Assembly: GCA_965153455.1 (NCBI GenBank)
Contig: OZ234503.1
Span: 14,637,118 to 14,701,117, forward strand
Reading direction: 5' to 3'
Length of the DNA: 64,000 nt
Origin: Sphagnum compactum
Taxonomy: Eukaryota; Bryophyta; Sphagnopsida; Sphagnales
Within the stretch, counting starts at the first letter, position 1. Each line of letters opens with the position of its first letter. A program made the position numbers and the translations under genes. Shown piece by piece: positions 38,376 through 48,420 of this stretch. The notes beneath the pieces were generated by a model. The model saw nothing but the letters and a program-made list of their open reading frames with translations. It searched no databases and was not told the origin of the DNA.

Positions 38376-39195
38376 TGACGCGCTCCTTGGTCCCGGGGTG
38401 AACCCACTTGAAGGGTTCACCAATGTGAAGTTGCGGAAAGTTGGGACCGAAGGGCACGCTCCCGACTTCCAACTCTAAAAAGGGGCAGAGGGTCGAGTTG
38501 GAAGCCCCGGGATTAGACTAGGAAGATGGACTAGTAGATCAAGCACGAATCTGCATCCAAAACCAACCACAAATGGGTTAGTACACATTCGGGAACACCC
38601 TTGGGTGTTGGGACAAGCCACGGGCACTTTGGACTACTTGACTCACCACGGCCCGGACTTGGGGGAAGCCACCACCTTCCCCCTTATAGTTATCTCTGCA
38701 GCTCACCACGGAGGCTACATCCAAATGGCACATTTTGTTGGGACTCCCGAAATGGAGTCCCGAAACTGTCCCGGCGGGACTCCCGGAACTTTGAGCTGCC
38801 ATAACTCCTGACTCCGGAGTCTGATCGCGACGATGTCCAAACCAAAGTTTTAGCCCTCGTCGAGATCCTTTCAACGCCATGTCGCACTCCATCAGGCGAT
38901 GTCGGGAAAGGGTCGATTCCCGACTTTTAGTGGTCGGGAGTCAAACTGCCAGTTTGACTCCTGGCCCTTCTTTTGCCCATAACTTGGGCTGCAGATGTCC
39001 AAATGGCCAATGCGAGGCCATTTTCGATATCTACGTTTCAAGACCTTTTCAATGAAACCAAGAACACCCCAATGCGAGGTGTTTTGGGCCTTGCTGTCGA
39101 GCTTTGAACATTCGGGAGTCCCGGAGGGCTCCAAACCTCCAACTTTTCCAAGGTTGGGCTTCACCCCCACACTTGGACAAAGTGGGGTTGCGACA
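38376..39195 (-). repeat. 3' LTR of the nested retrotransposon
   Basis: 820 bp, from TGACGCG to TTGCGACA on the + strand. It is 18 bp longer than its partner because of extra sequence near 39155-39175 (gttgggcttcacccccac). Frames inside it that also occur at 44700-45380 are LTR sequence, not genes. Confidence 0.95.
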
Positions 39196-39207
39196 CTCTC
39201 CCCCACT
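39196..39207 (-). other. Polypurine tract of the nested element
   Basis: On the - strand the sequence TAGTGGGGGAGAG lies directly before the LTR, the usual place for plus-strand priming. Confidence 0.8.
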
Positions 39208-39974
39208 AGAAGAAAGAGGGCAATGTCCTCATTGACACTTATAATTTTTCCTTCATACAATTGCAATTGCTTTCCTTTGGATCCTTGGCCATTTGCCGAC
39301 TCTTTGCGACTCGGACCTTGTCTCAAACTAACTTAGGCGTCCCCAAGATTCCAACACTTTCTTGACAAGTCCTAGAAGGTCTTGTAGGGAACCCTCTTTC
39401 TTTGCTTCGTCAAAAGACTAAACTAGCCTAATTGACGAAGCCCTCATTTGGGAGGAACCTTTTTCCATCCTTCCTTTCATGAGGACTTAAGTCAAGTCTA
39501 CTCTTGACCTAAGCTACTTGACATGACTCTTTTTCCTATCTCGCGCCTTTGTCACAACAACCAAGCCTTAACTAAAAGGTTTGCTTATCAAGGTACGAGA
39601 AGCAAGACTTAGGTTTGCCAAACCCAAGTCCCAAACTACACTTAAAGTATGCGAGCGGGGTCATGACTTCCCGCGTTGGCCACACTACCAACCAATCCTT
39701 CGGGATGCACTTAAGGCATGTGCATGTCCCCGCAAGCTCACCTTGCTTGCCTCTTCCCTTGGGGCCAAGTTTCCTCAACCCCAAAGTAGGAGTCCGATTT
39801 TGATTTGGGCCTACGCAAGAAGTTCCATTTGTCCATGCCACAACCCTATTTGCCTTAACAAATTTTTCATGATACAATCTCTTGGAAGTTTTAAAGCCTT
39901 TTTTATTTCACTTGCAACTTGATGTGGTACATTTTATGAAACTCTCCCCTTCTACAAGAAAGGTGATGTCCTCA
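39208..39974 (-). other. Non-coding 3' region of the nested element
   Basis: About 770 bp lie between the end of the chromodomain frame and the polypurine tract. The frames here (for example 39572-39922) are not conserved proteins that I recognise. Many Ty3/gypsy elements have such a spacer. Confidence 0.6.
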
Positions 39975-42569
39975 TCACGCTCTACGTCTCTTCTTTGACG
40001 GTCTAGTGTGGAATTCTTCTATGGCTTCTTGGGCATGTTCCATGTCGGATTCATTCACCCAAGAAGCCTCTATTGCATGGTAGCCTTTCCATTTAACTAA
40101 GTATTCCCGCTCTCGCCCTCTAAGTTGCCTTGATTTGAGCACGGCCTCTACCTCAAACTCTGGTTCATTATGAACCAAGTCCGGTGGAGGCCTTGAATGA
40201 TGCTCTCTATTAGGCCTTGAGGCGTCGCGGGAGACCGGCTTCAAAAGGGAAACATGAAATGTGGGATGAACTCTAAGATTTTCCGGTAATTTTAACTTAT
40301 AAGTGTCGGAAAGTTTCTTTTCCATCACTTTGAATGGACCCGCATATGGGCCCATAAATTTATGACTTAACCCTTCGGGCAACCGGAAGTTCTTGATGTT
40401 CAACCACACCTCGTCTCCTTCTTGAAACTTCACCTCTCATCGGGGTTTGTCCGCAAAATCCTTGTACCTTTTGTGCGCCTTTTCCAAGTTGGCTTTTGCC
40501 AACTCCCACAAGTGCTTTCTTTCTTCATCAAGTTGTGTGACCATTGGCACTTCCTCACTTGCATCAATCAAAGGTTGTCCTTGTGCGGCCCAAGTCATGG
40601 GCACAATTGGTGACTTGCCCGTCACCATTTGGAATGGGGTGGATCCCGTTGCGGAGTGTACCGAGTTGTTGTAACAAAACTCGGCTAACTCCAAATGATC
40701 CACCCAATCTTGTTGATCCGCCGCCACATAATTCCTTAGGAATTGTTGGATCACCAAGTTCACCCTCTCGGTTTGTCCATCGGTTTGGGGGCGGAATGAA
40801 GTGCTGATCTTGAGTTCCGACCCCATTCGCTTCCACAATGCCTTCCAAAACTTACTCGTGAACTTTGGGTCCCGATCCGACACTATGTCGTTCGGGAGGC
40901 CATGATGCTTGAAAATGTGGGAGAAGAACAACCTCCCCGTCTCTTGAGCCGTGGCTTCATCCTTTGTGGGAATGAAGTGTGCCATTTTGCTAAATCGATC
41001 CACCACAACCATGATGGCATCAAACCCTTTTGAAGGGGGCAAACTTACCATAAAGTCCATTGACACACTTTCCCACGGCCCTTCGGGAATTGGCAAAGGT
41101 TGCAACAAACCCGCTTGCTTTTTGTTGAGGGTCCGGTTTTGTTGACAAGTTAAACAAGTCTTCACGTACTCCTCCGCACTATCCTTTAAGTTGGGCCAAT
41201 AGTAGGACTTCTTTAGGAATGTCGTGGTGCGCTTTGCACCACCATGGCCTGCAAGCGGTCCATCATGACATTCCTTCAAAAGTTTGTCCCTAATTTTCCC
41301 TTCCGGCACATAGAGCCGATTTTGTTTGTACCACAACAATCCATTTCTCAAATGGAAGTGGGATTTCGTTCCATTTTGGATGCTTTGCCTTGTCTCCTTA
41401 GCAAAAGCATCCCGACGGCTTGCTAGTCTAACTTCCTTTTGAAGTTCCGACTCTCCCACATACACCACTCTAAGTTGGTGTTTCCGGCTCAAGGCATCGG
41501 GGACTATGTTCTCCTTTCCCGGCTTGTGCCGGATGTCCACATTGAACAAGGCCAATGTGTCTTGCCACCTTTGTTGTTTTGATGACAACTTGGGTTGAGT
41601 TGCGAAGTACTTCAAGGTCACATTGTCGGTCCACACCACCACGTCTTTGGAGCCTATGTAATGGCCCCAAGTCTTGAGACAATGTATGACCGCCCACATT
41701 TCCTTCTCGTGAGTTGGCCACCTTCGCTCCGTCTCACTCAACTTCTTGCTTTCAAAGGCCACCGGTCTTCCATCTTGCACTATGACACCCCCAATTGCAA
41801 AGTCGGAGGCGTCGGAATGGATTTCAAACTCCTTGTCAAAGTCGGGCAACTTTAACACCGGCGCCTTCACCAAAATGCCCTTCAACGTTCCAAAGGCTTC
41901 GTCACATGCTTCATCCCAATCATAAGTGACGACGGACTTCTTCAAGAGGTTTGTCAAAGGAGCCGCTATTCTCGCAAAGTTCTTTATGAACTTGCGATAA
42001 TAGGAGGCCAATCCTAAAAAGGATCTCAAGGCGGGAACCGAGTTAGGCGGCTCCCAATCCAAAATCGCCTTGACCTTGTGATCATCCATCATCAAACCAT
42101 TTTGAGTTATCCTATGCCCAAGGAAATCCACTTCCGTCACCCCAAATTCGCACTTCTCAAGCTTGGCATACAACTTGTTTTCCCTTAGCCTTTGGAACAC
42201 CTTGCGAAGGTGCTCCGCATGCTCCTCCATGGAGCTACTATAAATCAAAATGTCGTCTATGTACACGACCACAAAATCGTCAAGCCACTCGCGAAAAATG
42301 TCATTCATGAGGGTGCAAAATGTGGCGGGTGCATTGGTGAGCCCAAAGGGCATCACCAAAAACTCCTATGACCCATACCTTGTGCGACAAGCGGTCTTTT
42401 CTTCGTCCCCTTCCGCGATCCTTATTAGGTAATATCCCAAACGTAGATCAATTCTACTAAAAACCTTGGCTCCCGAGAGATGATCAAATAGATCATCGAT
42501 GCGAGGTAAAGGATAACGGTTTTTCACCGTTACCTTATTGAGTGCTCTATAATCCACACACATCCTCAA
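39975..42569 (-). pseudogene. pol: Nested element pol: RT, RNase H, integrase, chromodomain
   Basis: One frame runs through 39975-42569 with two stops. RT begins [10 protein letters not shown] and carries VVYIDD (about 42270-42248). RNase H has [11 protein letters not shown] (about 41825-41790). The integrase zinc region is [10 protein letters not shown]...CLTCQQNR and the core holds [22 protein letters not shown] and [13 protein letters not shown] chromodomain follows (EFEVEAVLKSRQ...YLVKWKGY...SWVNESD). A TAG at 42366-42368 interrupts RT where an aromatic residue is expected. A TGA at 40437-40439 splits off the chromodomain part and fits a former CGA. A one-base loss near 42598 separates this frame from the upstream part. 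The 640-residue open piece 40437-42359 is the longest reading frame of the element. Confidence 0.93.
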
Positions 42570-43341
42570 AGTCCCATCCTTCTTGTGAACAAAAAGGACG
42601 GGTGCCCATATGGTGACTTGCTTGGTTTGATGTAACCTTTCGCGAGGAGTTCCTCAAGTTGAACCTTGAGTTCCTTCAACTCCTCGTGGCTCATTCTATA
42701 TGGGGCCTTGGCGGGCGGTTCCACTCCCGGTATCACTTCAATCGCATGATCAACTCGTCTTCTCGGGGGCAAGTGTTCGGGCAACTCTTCGGGCATCACA
42801 TCCGGGAACTCTTATAAGACTTGCTTTATGCACTTAGCGGAAGTCACCAACTTGGTGGCTTCCTTGGGTTCATATTCGTCCAACACCCGCATGACACACA
42901 TCATGCCGAAACCCCGCACGCATTCTCTTTCCCAAGCTTTTCCTAACATGAAATGGATGGTTGAACCACCCACACAAGGCAACTCTGTGCCTTAACTCGC
43001 ACAATCTCACTTTTAGATGGGATTCTAACCAACCTATTGTGCCCTTCTATGAGCACATTGTTTTGGGTGATGAACTCCATTCCGAGAACGCAATCCATTC
43101 CACCCAAGGTGGAAACCAACAAGTCCACCTTTCCTCTCCAATTTCCCAATTGGAGAGGCACTCCCTTTGCTTGTAGTGTAGTTGGATGGGGAACCCCATC
43201 CGCGAAATGCACCTCAATGGGTGCCTTGAGCTCCTCCAAGTGGAGCTCCATCCTTTCGGCGCTCTCCCGAGTTATGAAGTTGTGGGAGGCCCCTGTGTCC
43301 AAAAGACATAAGATTTCCCATTTAACAATCTTCCCTTTCAA
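42570..43341 (-). pseudogene. Nested element protease and linker to RT (frameshifted)
   Basis: 42943-43341 encodes a retropepsin-like domain with LLDTGASHNFI (about 43305-43275) and GMDCVLGMEF. A frameshift near 42950-42990 and a TAA near 42812 then break the path to the segment 42566-42799 (PEELPEHLPPRR...YRMSHEELKELK), which is the normal run-in to the RT domain. The order is that of an ordinary Ty3/gypsy polyprotein. Confidence 0.85.
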
Positions 43342-43356
43342 GAATATAAGTCGATT

Positions 43357-44480
43357 TCATTTCGGTTGTACTAAAGTGGCATTGAAAGCAAGTACCTTAG
43401 AGCTCCCAACCCCCGTTTTGGATTTGGGATAATCTTTGGAGTAATGCCCCACCTCGTTGCAATTGAAACATGCACCCTTGGGCTTTTCTCCAAAGTCTCC
43501 CTTGGTTTGGCTCCCTTTGAAAGGAGCCCCTTTTTTCACGAAGCTACCTTTTGGCTTGAACCCCGAGCCTTGGAATTGTTTTGGCTTATCCTTGGTTGGG
43601 CTACCTTGCCCTCGGTTCCATTCCCCCTCATGCCTTGGCTTTTTGTGAAGGAACTTGTTGTCCTTCTTGAACCCGGATTTGTCGCTCCGCCCCACATCCG
43701 AGAAGTTCTCCACTTTTGTGATAGCCTCGGATAATGAGGCGGGCCAACTCTCCTCAAGCTTCCGCTTGGCCCAAGTTGGAAGCCCCATCACAAATTGGCA
43801 CACACGATCCAACTCGTGCATGTGCCGGATCTCCAACATGAGCTCGGAATAAGCCCTCACATATTGCCTCAAGTTCTCATTTGTGGCATTCACAAGATCT
43901 CGAAGCTTGTATCTCAAGATGTAGTCGGAGTTCCTCGGAACAAACTCCGACTCAAGGCGCTCCTTAAAGAACTCCCACGTGTAGCCATGGTTCTTGCCCT
44001 CCTCTTGTCTTATCGTCCGCCACCATGTGGCGGCGTAGCCTTTCAAGTAGGATTGGGCAAGCTCCACGGCAGAATTCCGTCCAACCTTGGCGGCATGGAT
44101 ATAATCGTCCATTTCCGCAAGCCAAGCATCCACCACCTTACGGTCTCGGGCACCATCGAAATTCCCGGGCTTCGCCGGTTGAAACCTTTCACCTTTGGAG
44201 GTCCCCGTTTTGAGGGCCGCCACCCCAACTCACCAAAGTCGGGCCTATTCATCTTGAGGAGGACTTCAAGTTGCTCCGGGGTGAATAGGACCGAGCTCCG
44301 TTGTTCCTTTTCACTTTCGGGTTCAACCTCGGGCTCATCTTGGTCCTCCCGGAAGTTTGGTTCCTCCCCAATTGATTCGGGCGGGGCTACTAGGTCATCG
44401 ACGGGCTCCTCGGACCTAGGCTCTGGGGCTAGCTTCCGGTTCTTCTTGGTGCCATCCCAAAAATGTCGTTGAGCTTCACC
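43357..44480 (-). pseudogene. gag: Nested element gag (capsid and zinc knuckle)
   Basis: 43357-44223 contains the retrotransposon gag core (YLKGYAATWWRTI, FKERLESEFVP, LRDLVNATNENLRQYVRAY, FVMGL) and a zinc knuckle CFNCNEVGHYSKDYP, where the last Cys of CX2CX4HX4C is Tyr. The upstream acidic part (EEPNFREDQDEPEVEPESEKE) is in another frame at 44043-44480, so a one-base indel lies near 44215-44235. A TGA at 43357-43359 separates gag from protease and fits a former CGA. Confidence 0.87.
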
Positions 44481-44496
44481 TTGAGCTCTGATATCA
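44481..44496 (-). other. Primer-binding site of the nested element (tRNA-iMet type)
   Basis: On the - strand TGATATCAGAGCTCAA lies two bases inside the 5' LTR. It matches the common plant initiator-Met site TGGTATCAGAGC apart from one base. Confidence 0.85.
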
Positions 44497-44498
44497 CG

Positions 44499-45300
44499 TG
44501 ACGCGCTCCTTGGTCCCGGGGTGAACCCACTTGAAGGGTTCACCAATGTGAAGTTGCGGAAAGTTGAGACCGAAGGACACGCTCCCGACTTCCAACTCTA
44601 GAAAGGGGCAGAGGGTCGAGTTGGAAGCCCCGGGATTAGACTAGGAAGATGGACTAGTAGATTAAGCACGAATCTGCATCCAAAACCAACCACAAATGGG
44701 TTAGTACACATTCGGGAACACCCTTGGGTGTTGGGACAAGCCACGGGCACTTTGGACTACTTGACTCACCACGGCCCGGACTTGGGGGAAGCCACCACCT
44801 TCCCCCTTATAGTTATCTCTGCAGCTCACCACGGAGGCTACATCCAAATGGCACATTTTGTTGGGACTCCCGAAATGGAGTCCCGAAACTGTCCCGACGG
44901 GACTCCCGGAACTTTGAGCTGCCATAACTCCTGACTCCGAAGTCTGATCGCGACGATGTCTAAACCAAAGTTTTAGCCCTCGTCAAGATCCTTCCAACGC
45001 CATGTCGCACTCCATCAGGCAATGTTGGGAAAGGGTCGATTCCCGACTTTTAGTGGTCGGGAGTCAAACTGCCAGTTTGACTCCTGGCCCTTCTTTTGCC
45101 CATAACTTGGGCTGCAGATGTCCAAATGGCCAATGCAAGGCCATTTTCGATATCTACGTTTCAAGACCTTTTCAATGAAACCAAGAACACCCCAATGCGA
45201 GGTGTTTTGGGCCTTGCTGTCGAGCTTTGAACATTCGGGAGTCCCGGAGGGCTCCAAACCTCCAACTTTTCCAAGTGTTGGACAAAGTGGGGTTGCGACA
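44499..45300 (-). repeat. 5' LTR of the nested retrotransposon
   Basis: 802 bp, almost identical to 38376-39195. By eye there are 12 substitutions, all transitions, plus the 18-bp indel. Confidence 0.95.
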
Positions 45301-45305
45301 GCACG
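45301..45305. other. Target-site duplication of the nested retrotransposon, right
   Basis: gcacg, identical to 38371-38375. Confidence 0.92.
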
Positions 45306-46283
45306 GCTCCTACTGTGACTGGATGTTCTTGTTTTCCAACTCTTGGGGAGTTTCCACAACTTGTACTTGAAGTTTGACAAGCTTTTGAGGGCACTGACGA
45401 GCTATATGCCCTGGGTTGCCACAGTAAAGACATAGATTGTTTGTCTTTCGGCGAAGTTTCTCGGCTTCTGTCAAAGATTTAAACTTAGCTGTGTCGATCT
45501 GCATCGGAGCAGGTCCAAAAGAGGCAGGTCGGGCAACTGGTGTTGTTTGGGGAACTAAGGGGAGCATAGTAGGCCGACTGTTCCAAAGCTGGGCGTTGGA
45601 AGTGGCTTTCTTTTCCTGGCACGTTCGAACAGACGATTATTGCACCGAATTGCCTGGGTGATGGCCTCACTGAAGGAAGAAGGGTCTGCGAGTGTCAACA
45701 AAAGATCTTGAACATCATCACGAAACCCACAGCGAAACTGATCAATCAAGGCAGCTTCTCCCCAATTGACGTCGCAGGCAAGCTGCTTGAATTCTGAGGC
45801 GTAGACGATGGCCGAACGTGTCCCTTGCTGGAGGCGACGCAGCTTGTTGGCTGAAGTCCTGGCCTTGTCACTGTCCCCAAATACTGCTTCAAATTCCGCC
45901 ATAAAAGCGTTGAAATCTTGTAGGAGAGGGGATGATGTTTCCAGGATGGGAGCAAACCATGCTGGAGCTGTCCCAGTGAGTAGAGTTCCAACGAATCCTA
46001 CACGAGTGGTGTCATCAAAATAACGACGGGGGTGTAATTGCATGATCATGCGTACCTGGCTGACAAAGCCACGAAATTTGAGGCGCGTTCCATCAAACTT
46101 TTCTTGCAGACTGATCTTGGGCTCTGGGGCGGCCATTGCAAGAGAAGGAAGTACTGGGGCAGGAGGTGGTGGCTGATTCTGTAGGCGGGTCACCGAGTCT
46201 TTAAGCACGGCATTTTTTTGTTGAAGGTGCTAAAGGGCGACGAGGATTTGAGTGAGATCGATGTTTGATTCTGAGTTGTCCAT
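45306..46283 (-). pseudogene. gag: Outer element gag with CCHC knuckle (broken)
   Basis: An ATG at 46281-46283 opens a frame with a TAG at 46230-46232 (fits a former CAG). The capsid region follows, 45600-46208 (FDGTRLKFRGFVSQVRMIM, GTAPAWFAPI, LRRLQQGTRSAIVYASEFK, FRCGFRDDVQDLL). Near 45600, in an A-rich stretch, the frame must shift by one base to reach CLYCGNPGHIARQCP, a complete CCHC knuckle in 45310-45567. That frame ends in TAG at 45310-45312, just before the nested insertion. The shift could be decay or a relic of programmed frameshifting; I favour decay. Confidence 0.87.
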
Positions 46284-46806
46284 GGTGGTAGTTCTCACAC
46301 TTTTGCGCTTTCAATCTTCAAACTTGAAACTTTAGATGCTTGGATTTCTTTCAATACAAGTCCTAATGACATGAAATTTCTCTCACACATATATTCTTAT
46401 ATGATCTATAAGATCACAAAGTTACAGACCCAAAAAAGCTTAAACAAAGGAGATATAACCAAAAAACCAAATCTGCACTTGATACTTCAGATGCTTGAAT
46501 CTCTCTCAATACAAGTCCAAATGACATGAAATTTTTCTCACACATATATTCCTATATGATCTATAAGATCACAAAGTCACAGACCCAAAAAAGCTTAAAC
46601 AAAGGAGATATGACCAAAAAACCAGATCTGGCACAGAGTTTTCAAAAGCTCTTAACTCTCACAAAACATATCCTTTTCTTTTGAAACTTTGAGAGTAGAA
46701 GCGTCCTATAGTCTTCTATAACCTTTCCAAGTTTCACTCCAAGATACCTCTAGCTACTTACTGAAACAACAAAACAAAACAAACAAGAAGAAGGAGTAGA
46801 TCAAAT
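46284..46806 (-). other. Leader of the outer element with a 155-bp tandem duplication
   Basis: Untranslated leader between gag and the 5' LTR. Two copies of about 155 bp (about 46330-46484 and 46485-46629) share 'agatgctt', 'tcacacatatattc', 'gatctataagatcacaaag' and 'cccaaaaaagcttaaac'. Next to the LTR I do not see the usual TGGTATCAGAGC primer site. Confidence 0.8.
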
Positions 46807-47073
46807 TGTTATGGACCCACTACAAACAAGTGGAGAATTACAAGACAAGACAAGCTTTATTGACCCATCAACTGGTGTTGATCTGCTGAAGGGTTGTTCC
46901 CCGGACTATCTCCTTTTATAACCCTGAGCCATACTAGTCCCTAAATATCCTAGGCCATGATATTGCCAAAAGTATCCCAAAATATCCTAGGCCATGACAT
47001 TGTCAAAAGTATCCCAAAATATCCTAGGACATGACATTGCCAAAAGTATCCCAAAATATCCTAGGCCATGACA
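46807..47073 (-). repeat. 5' LTR of the outer retrotransposon
   Basis: 267 bp, TG...CA, with three full copies plus a partial copy of the 37-bp unit. Confidence 0.93.
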
Positions 47074-47078
47074 TAGAC
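47074..47078. other. Target-site duplication of the outer retrotransposon, right
   Basis: tagac, identical to 34341-34345. Confidence 0.9.
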
Positions 47079-47535
47079 CATGTAATCAACCTAAGTAGGC
47101 ACCTATTTTAAAGAACTACATAGGAAAATATTTAATCAATTTACCATTATTGACCACAAACACACCATTTGTGAGATTTGATATTTTGACTTTTAAAATG
47201 GAAGCAAACGCCTTTACCATAAAACCACCACATTTGTTGTGATAATGTGTTACATTGCATTTTATTTATCAAATATTTCATTTTAAACATTGAAAAAACA
47301 TAAAATTTGAAAATTCATATCTTATTGAGATTTTGTCAAAATGAAATGATTAAAGTTTAATTTAATTTTTTTTTCAATAATGTACATAATTTATTTCCTT
47401 TTGAAAGTGTAAAATCATTTGAACAATTTTTTTTTGAATATCATTATTCAATAACATTTCAATGACCATTTTTTTGAAATTTTTTTTAAATGAAATTTTT
47501 TTGTTAATATAATAATATAATTTGTATTAGGTTAT
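47079..47535. other. AT-rich intergenic DNA
   Basis: No gene seen. A/T homopolymer runs are common. Confidence 0.5.
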
Positions 47536-48420
47536 TTAAAACTATTCTAGGGCTACTTTTCATTGTTCTAAGTTATTTCACCCTAAGTTACTTTTGATTA
47601 TTTAAAGTTATTTTTGGCTATTGGTGGCTATTGGTGGTTATTTTAGGTTAAATTATCATAAATTATTAATGGCTATTGGTGAATATTCTATTGGTGGATA
47701 TTTGTGGTTATTTTAGGTTAAATTATCATAGGCTATTAGTGGTTATTATATTAGTGGTTATTAGTGGTTATTATATTAGTGGCTATTTTTTGTTATTTTA
47801 AATTATATTACGACTATTCATGACTATTTTATTATAAGTTATTATTGGATATTTTAGGTTATGTTATCATAGGCTATTGATAATTATTTTATTGTTAATT
47901 ATTTTTTATATGTTATTATTGGCTATTCTAGGCTAGTTTACCTTATGTTATTATATAACTGAATCGTTATATTTAGGGTAAAATAATTTGTAATAACATA
48001 AATTAAAATGACCTTGACTAACTTAAAGTATAATTTGAAATAACATATGTTAATTTAAAATAAAATAACTTAAGGTATAACCTAAGGTTAATTGAATAAT
48101 TTAATTTAAAATAACTTAAAATAAAAAATTATAATAAATTAGCTAAGATACATTAAGGTAGAATATCGTATAATAGTTTAAGGTATAATAATTTATAATA
48201 ACTTAGGGTGTAAGTTAGAATAATTAAGGTATTCTAAAATAATATGAGGTATGTCATAAAATAGCATAAGGTATTTAAAACAACAACATAAAAATAAACC
48301 TATTTACCATAGTAAATTATAAGAGTGAATTATGTCAACTAATAGTGAAACATAATGTTTACATAGTGATAGTGTAGTGAAATAACTTTAACTAGGGTGA
48401 AATCATTAAAGTGGAGTGAA
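47536..48420. repeat. Degenerate short-period repeat with opposite strand bias in its two halves
   Basis: 47536-47960 is T/G-rich and repeats 'ttttaggttaaattatcata' and 'ggctattggtgg' with roughly 60-bp spacing. 47960-48420 is A/G-rich and carries complements such as 'ataacttagggtgtaagttagaa' (near 48200), matching 'ttctaagttatttcaccctaag' (near 47567) in inverse. It looks like a decayed inverted-repeat or foldback unit. Confidence 0.5.

Larger units (their letters stand above)
38376..45300 (-). mobile_element. Nested Ty3/gypsy chromovirus LTR retrotransposon
   Basis: 6,925 bp with LTRs 38376-39195 (820 bp) and 44499-45300 (802 bp), a perfect 5-bp target duplication, a primer-binding site and a polypurine tract. 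Coding order on the - strand is gag, protease, RT, RNase H, integrase, chromodomain. It inserted into the outer element in the same orientation. Removing it together with one gcacg copy rejoins the outer element's two parts. The LTRs differ by 12 substitutions and one 18-bp indel by eye, so it is younger than its host. Several stops and frameshifts disable it. Confidence 0.95.
34346..47073 (-). mobile_element. Outer Ty3/gypsy chromovirus LTR retrotransposon (degenerate)
   Basis: LTRs at 34346-34649 and 46807-47073 both begin TG and end CA, and a perfect 5-bp duplication flanks them. On the - strand the order is leader, gag with a CCHC knuckle, protease, reverse transcriptase, RNase H, integrase and chromodomain, which is Ty3/gypsy order. 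A younger element (38376-45300) interrupts it between the gag knuckle and the protease, leaving about 5.8 kb of its own sequence. All pol segments remain in one frame, broken only by stop codons. The unique part of the LTRs differs at about 7 of roughly 150 positions by eye. The element cannot move by itself. Confidence 0.95.

Noticed and set aside
38578-39336. Open frames that recur almost identically at 44701-45380
   Set aside because: They lie wholly or largely in the two LTRs of the nested element, so the identity reflects LTR duplication, not a gene pair.
44043-44472. Long + strand frame of 225 aa overlapping the nested gag
   Set aside because: It is antisense to gag coding sequence, which has recognisable capsid motifs on the - strand.
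45590-45610. Possible programmed frameshift site in the outer gag (A-rich run)
   Set aside because: A simple one-base loss explains it, and the rest of the element is decayed. There is no clear slippery heptamer followed by a stem that I can defend.
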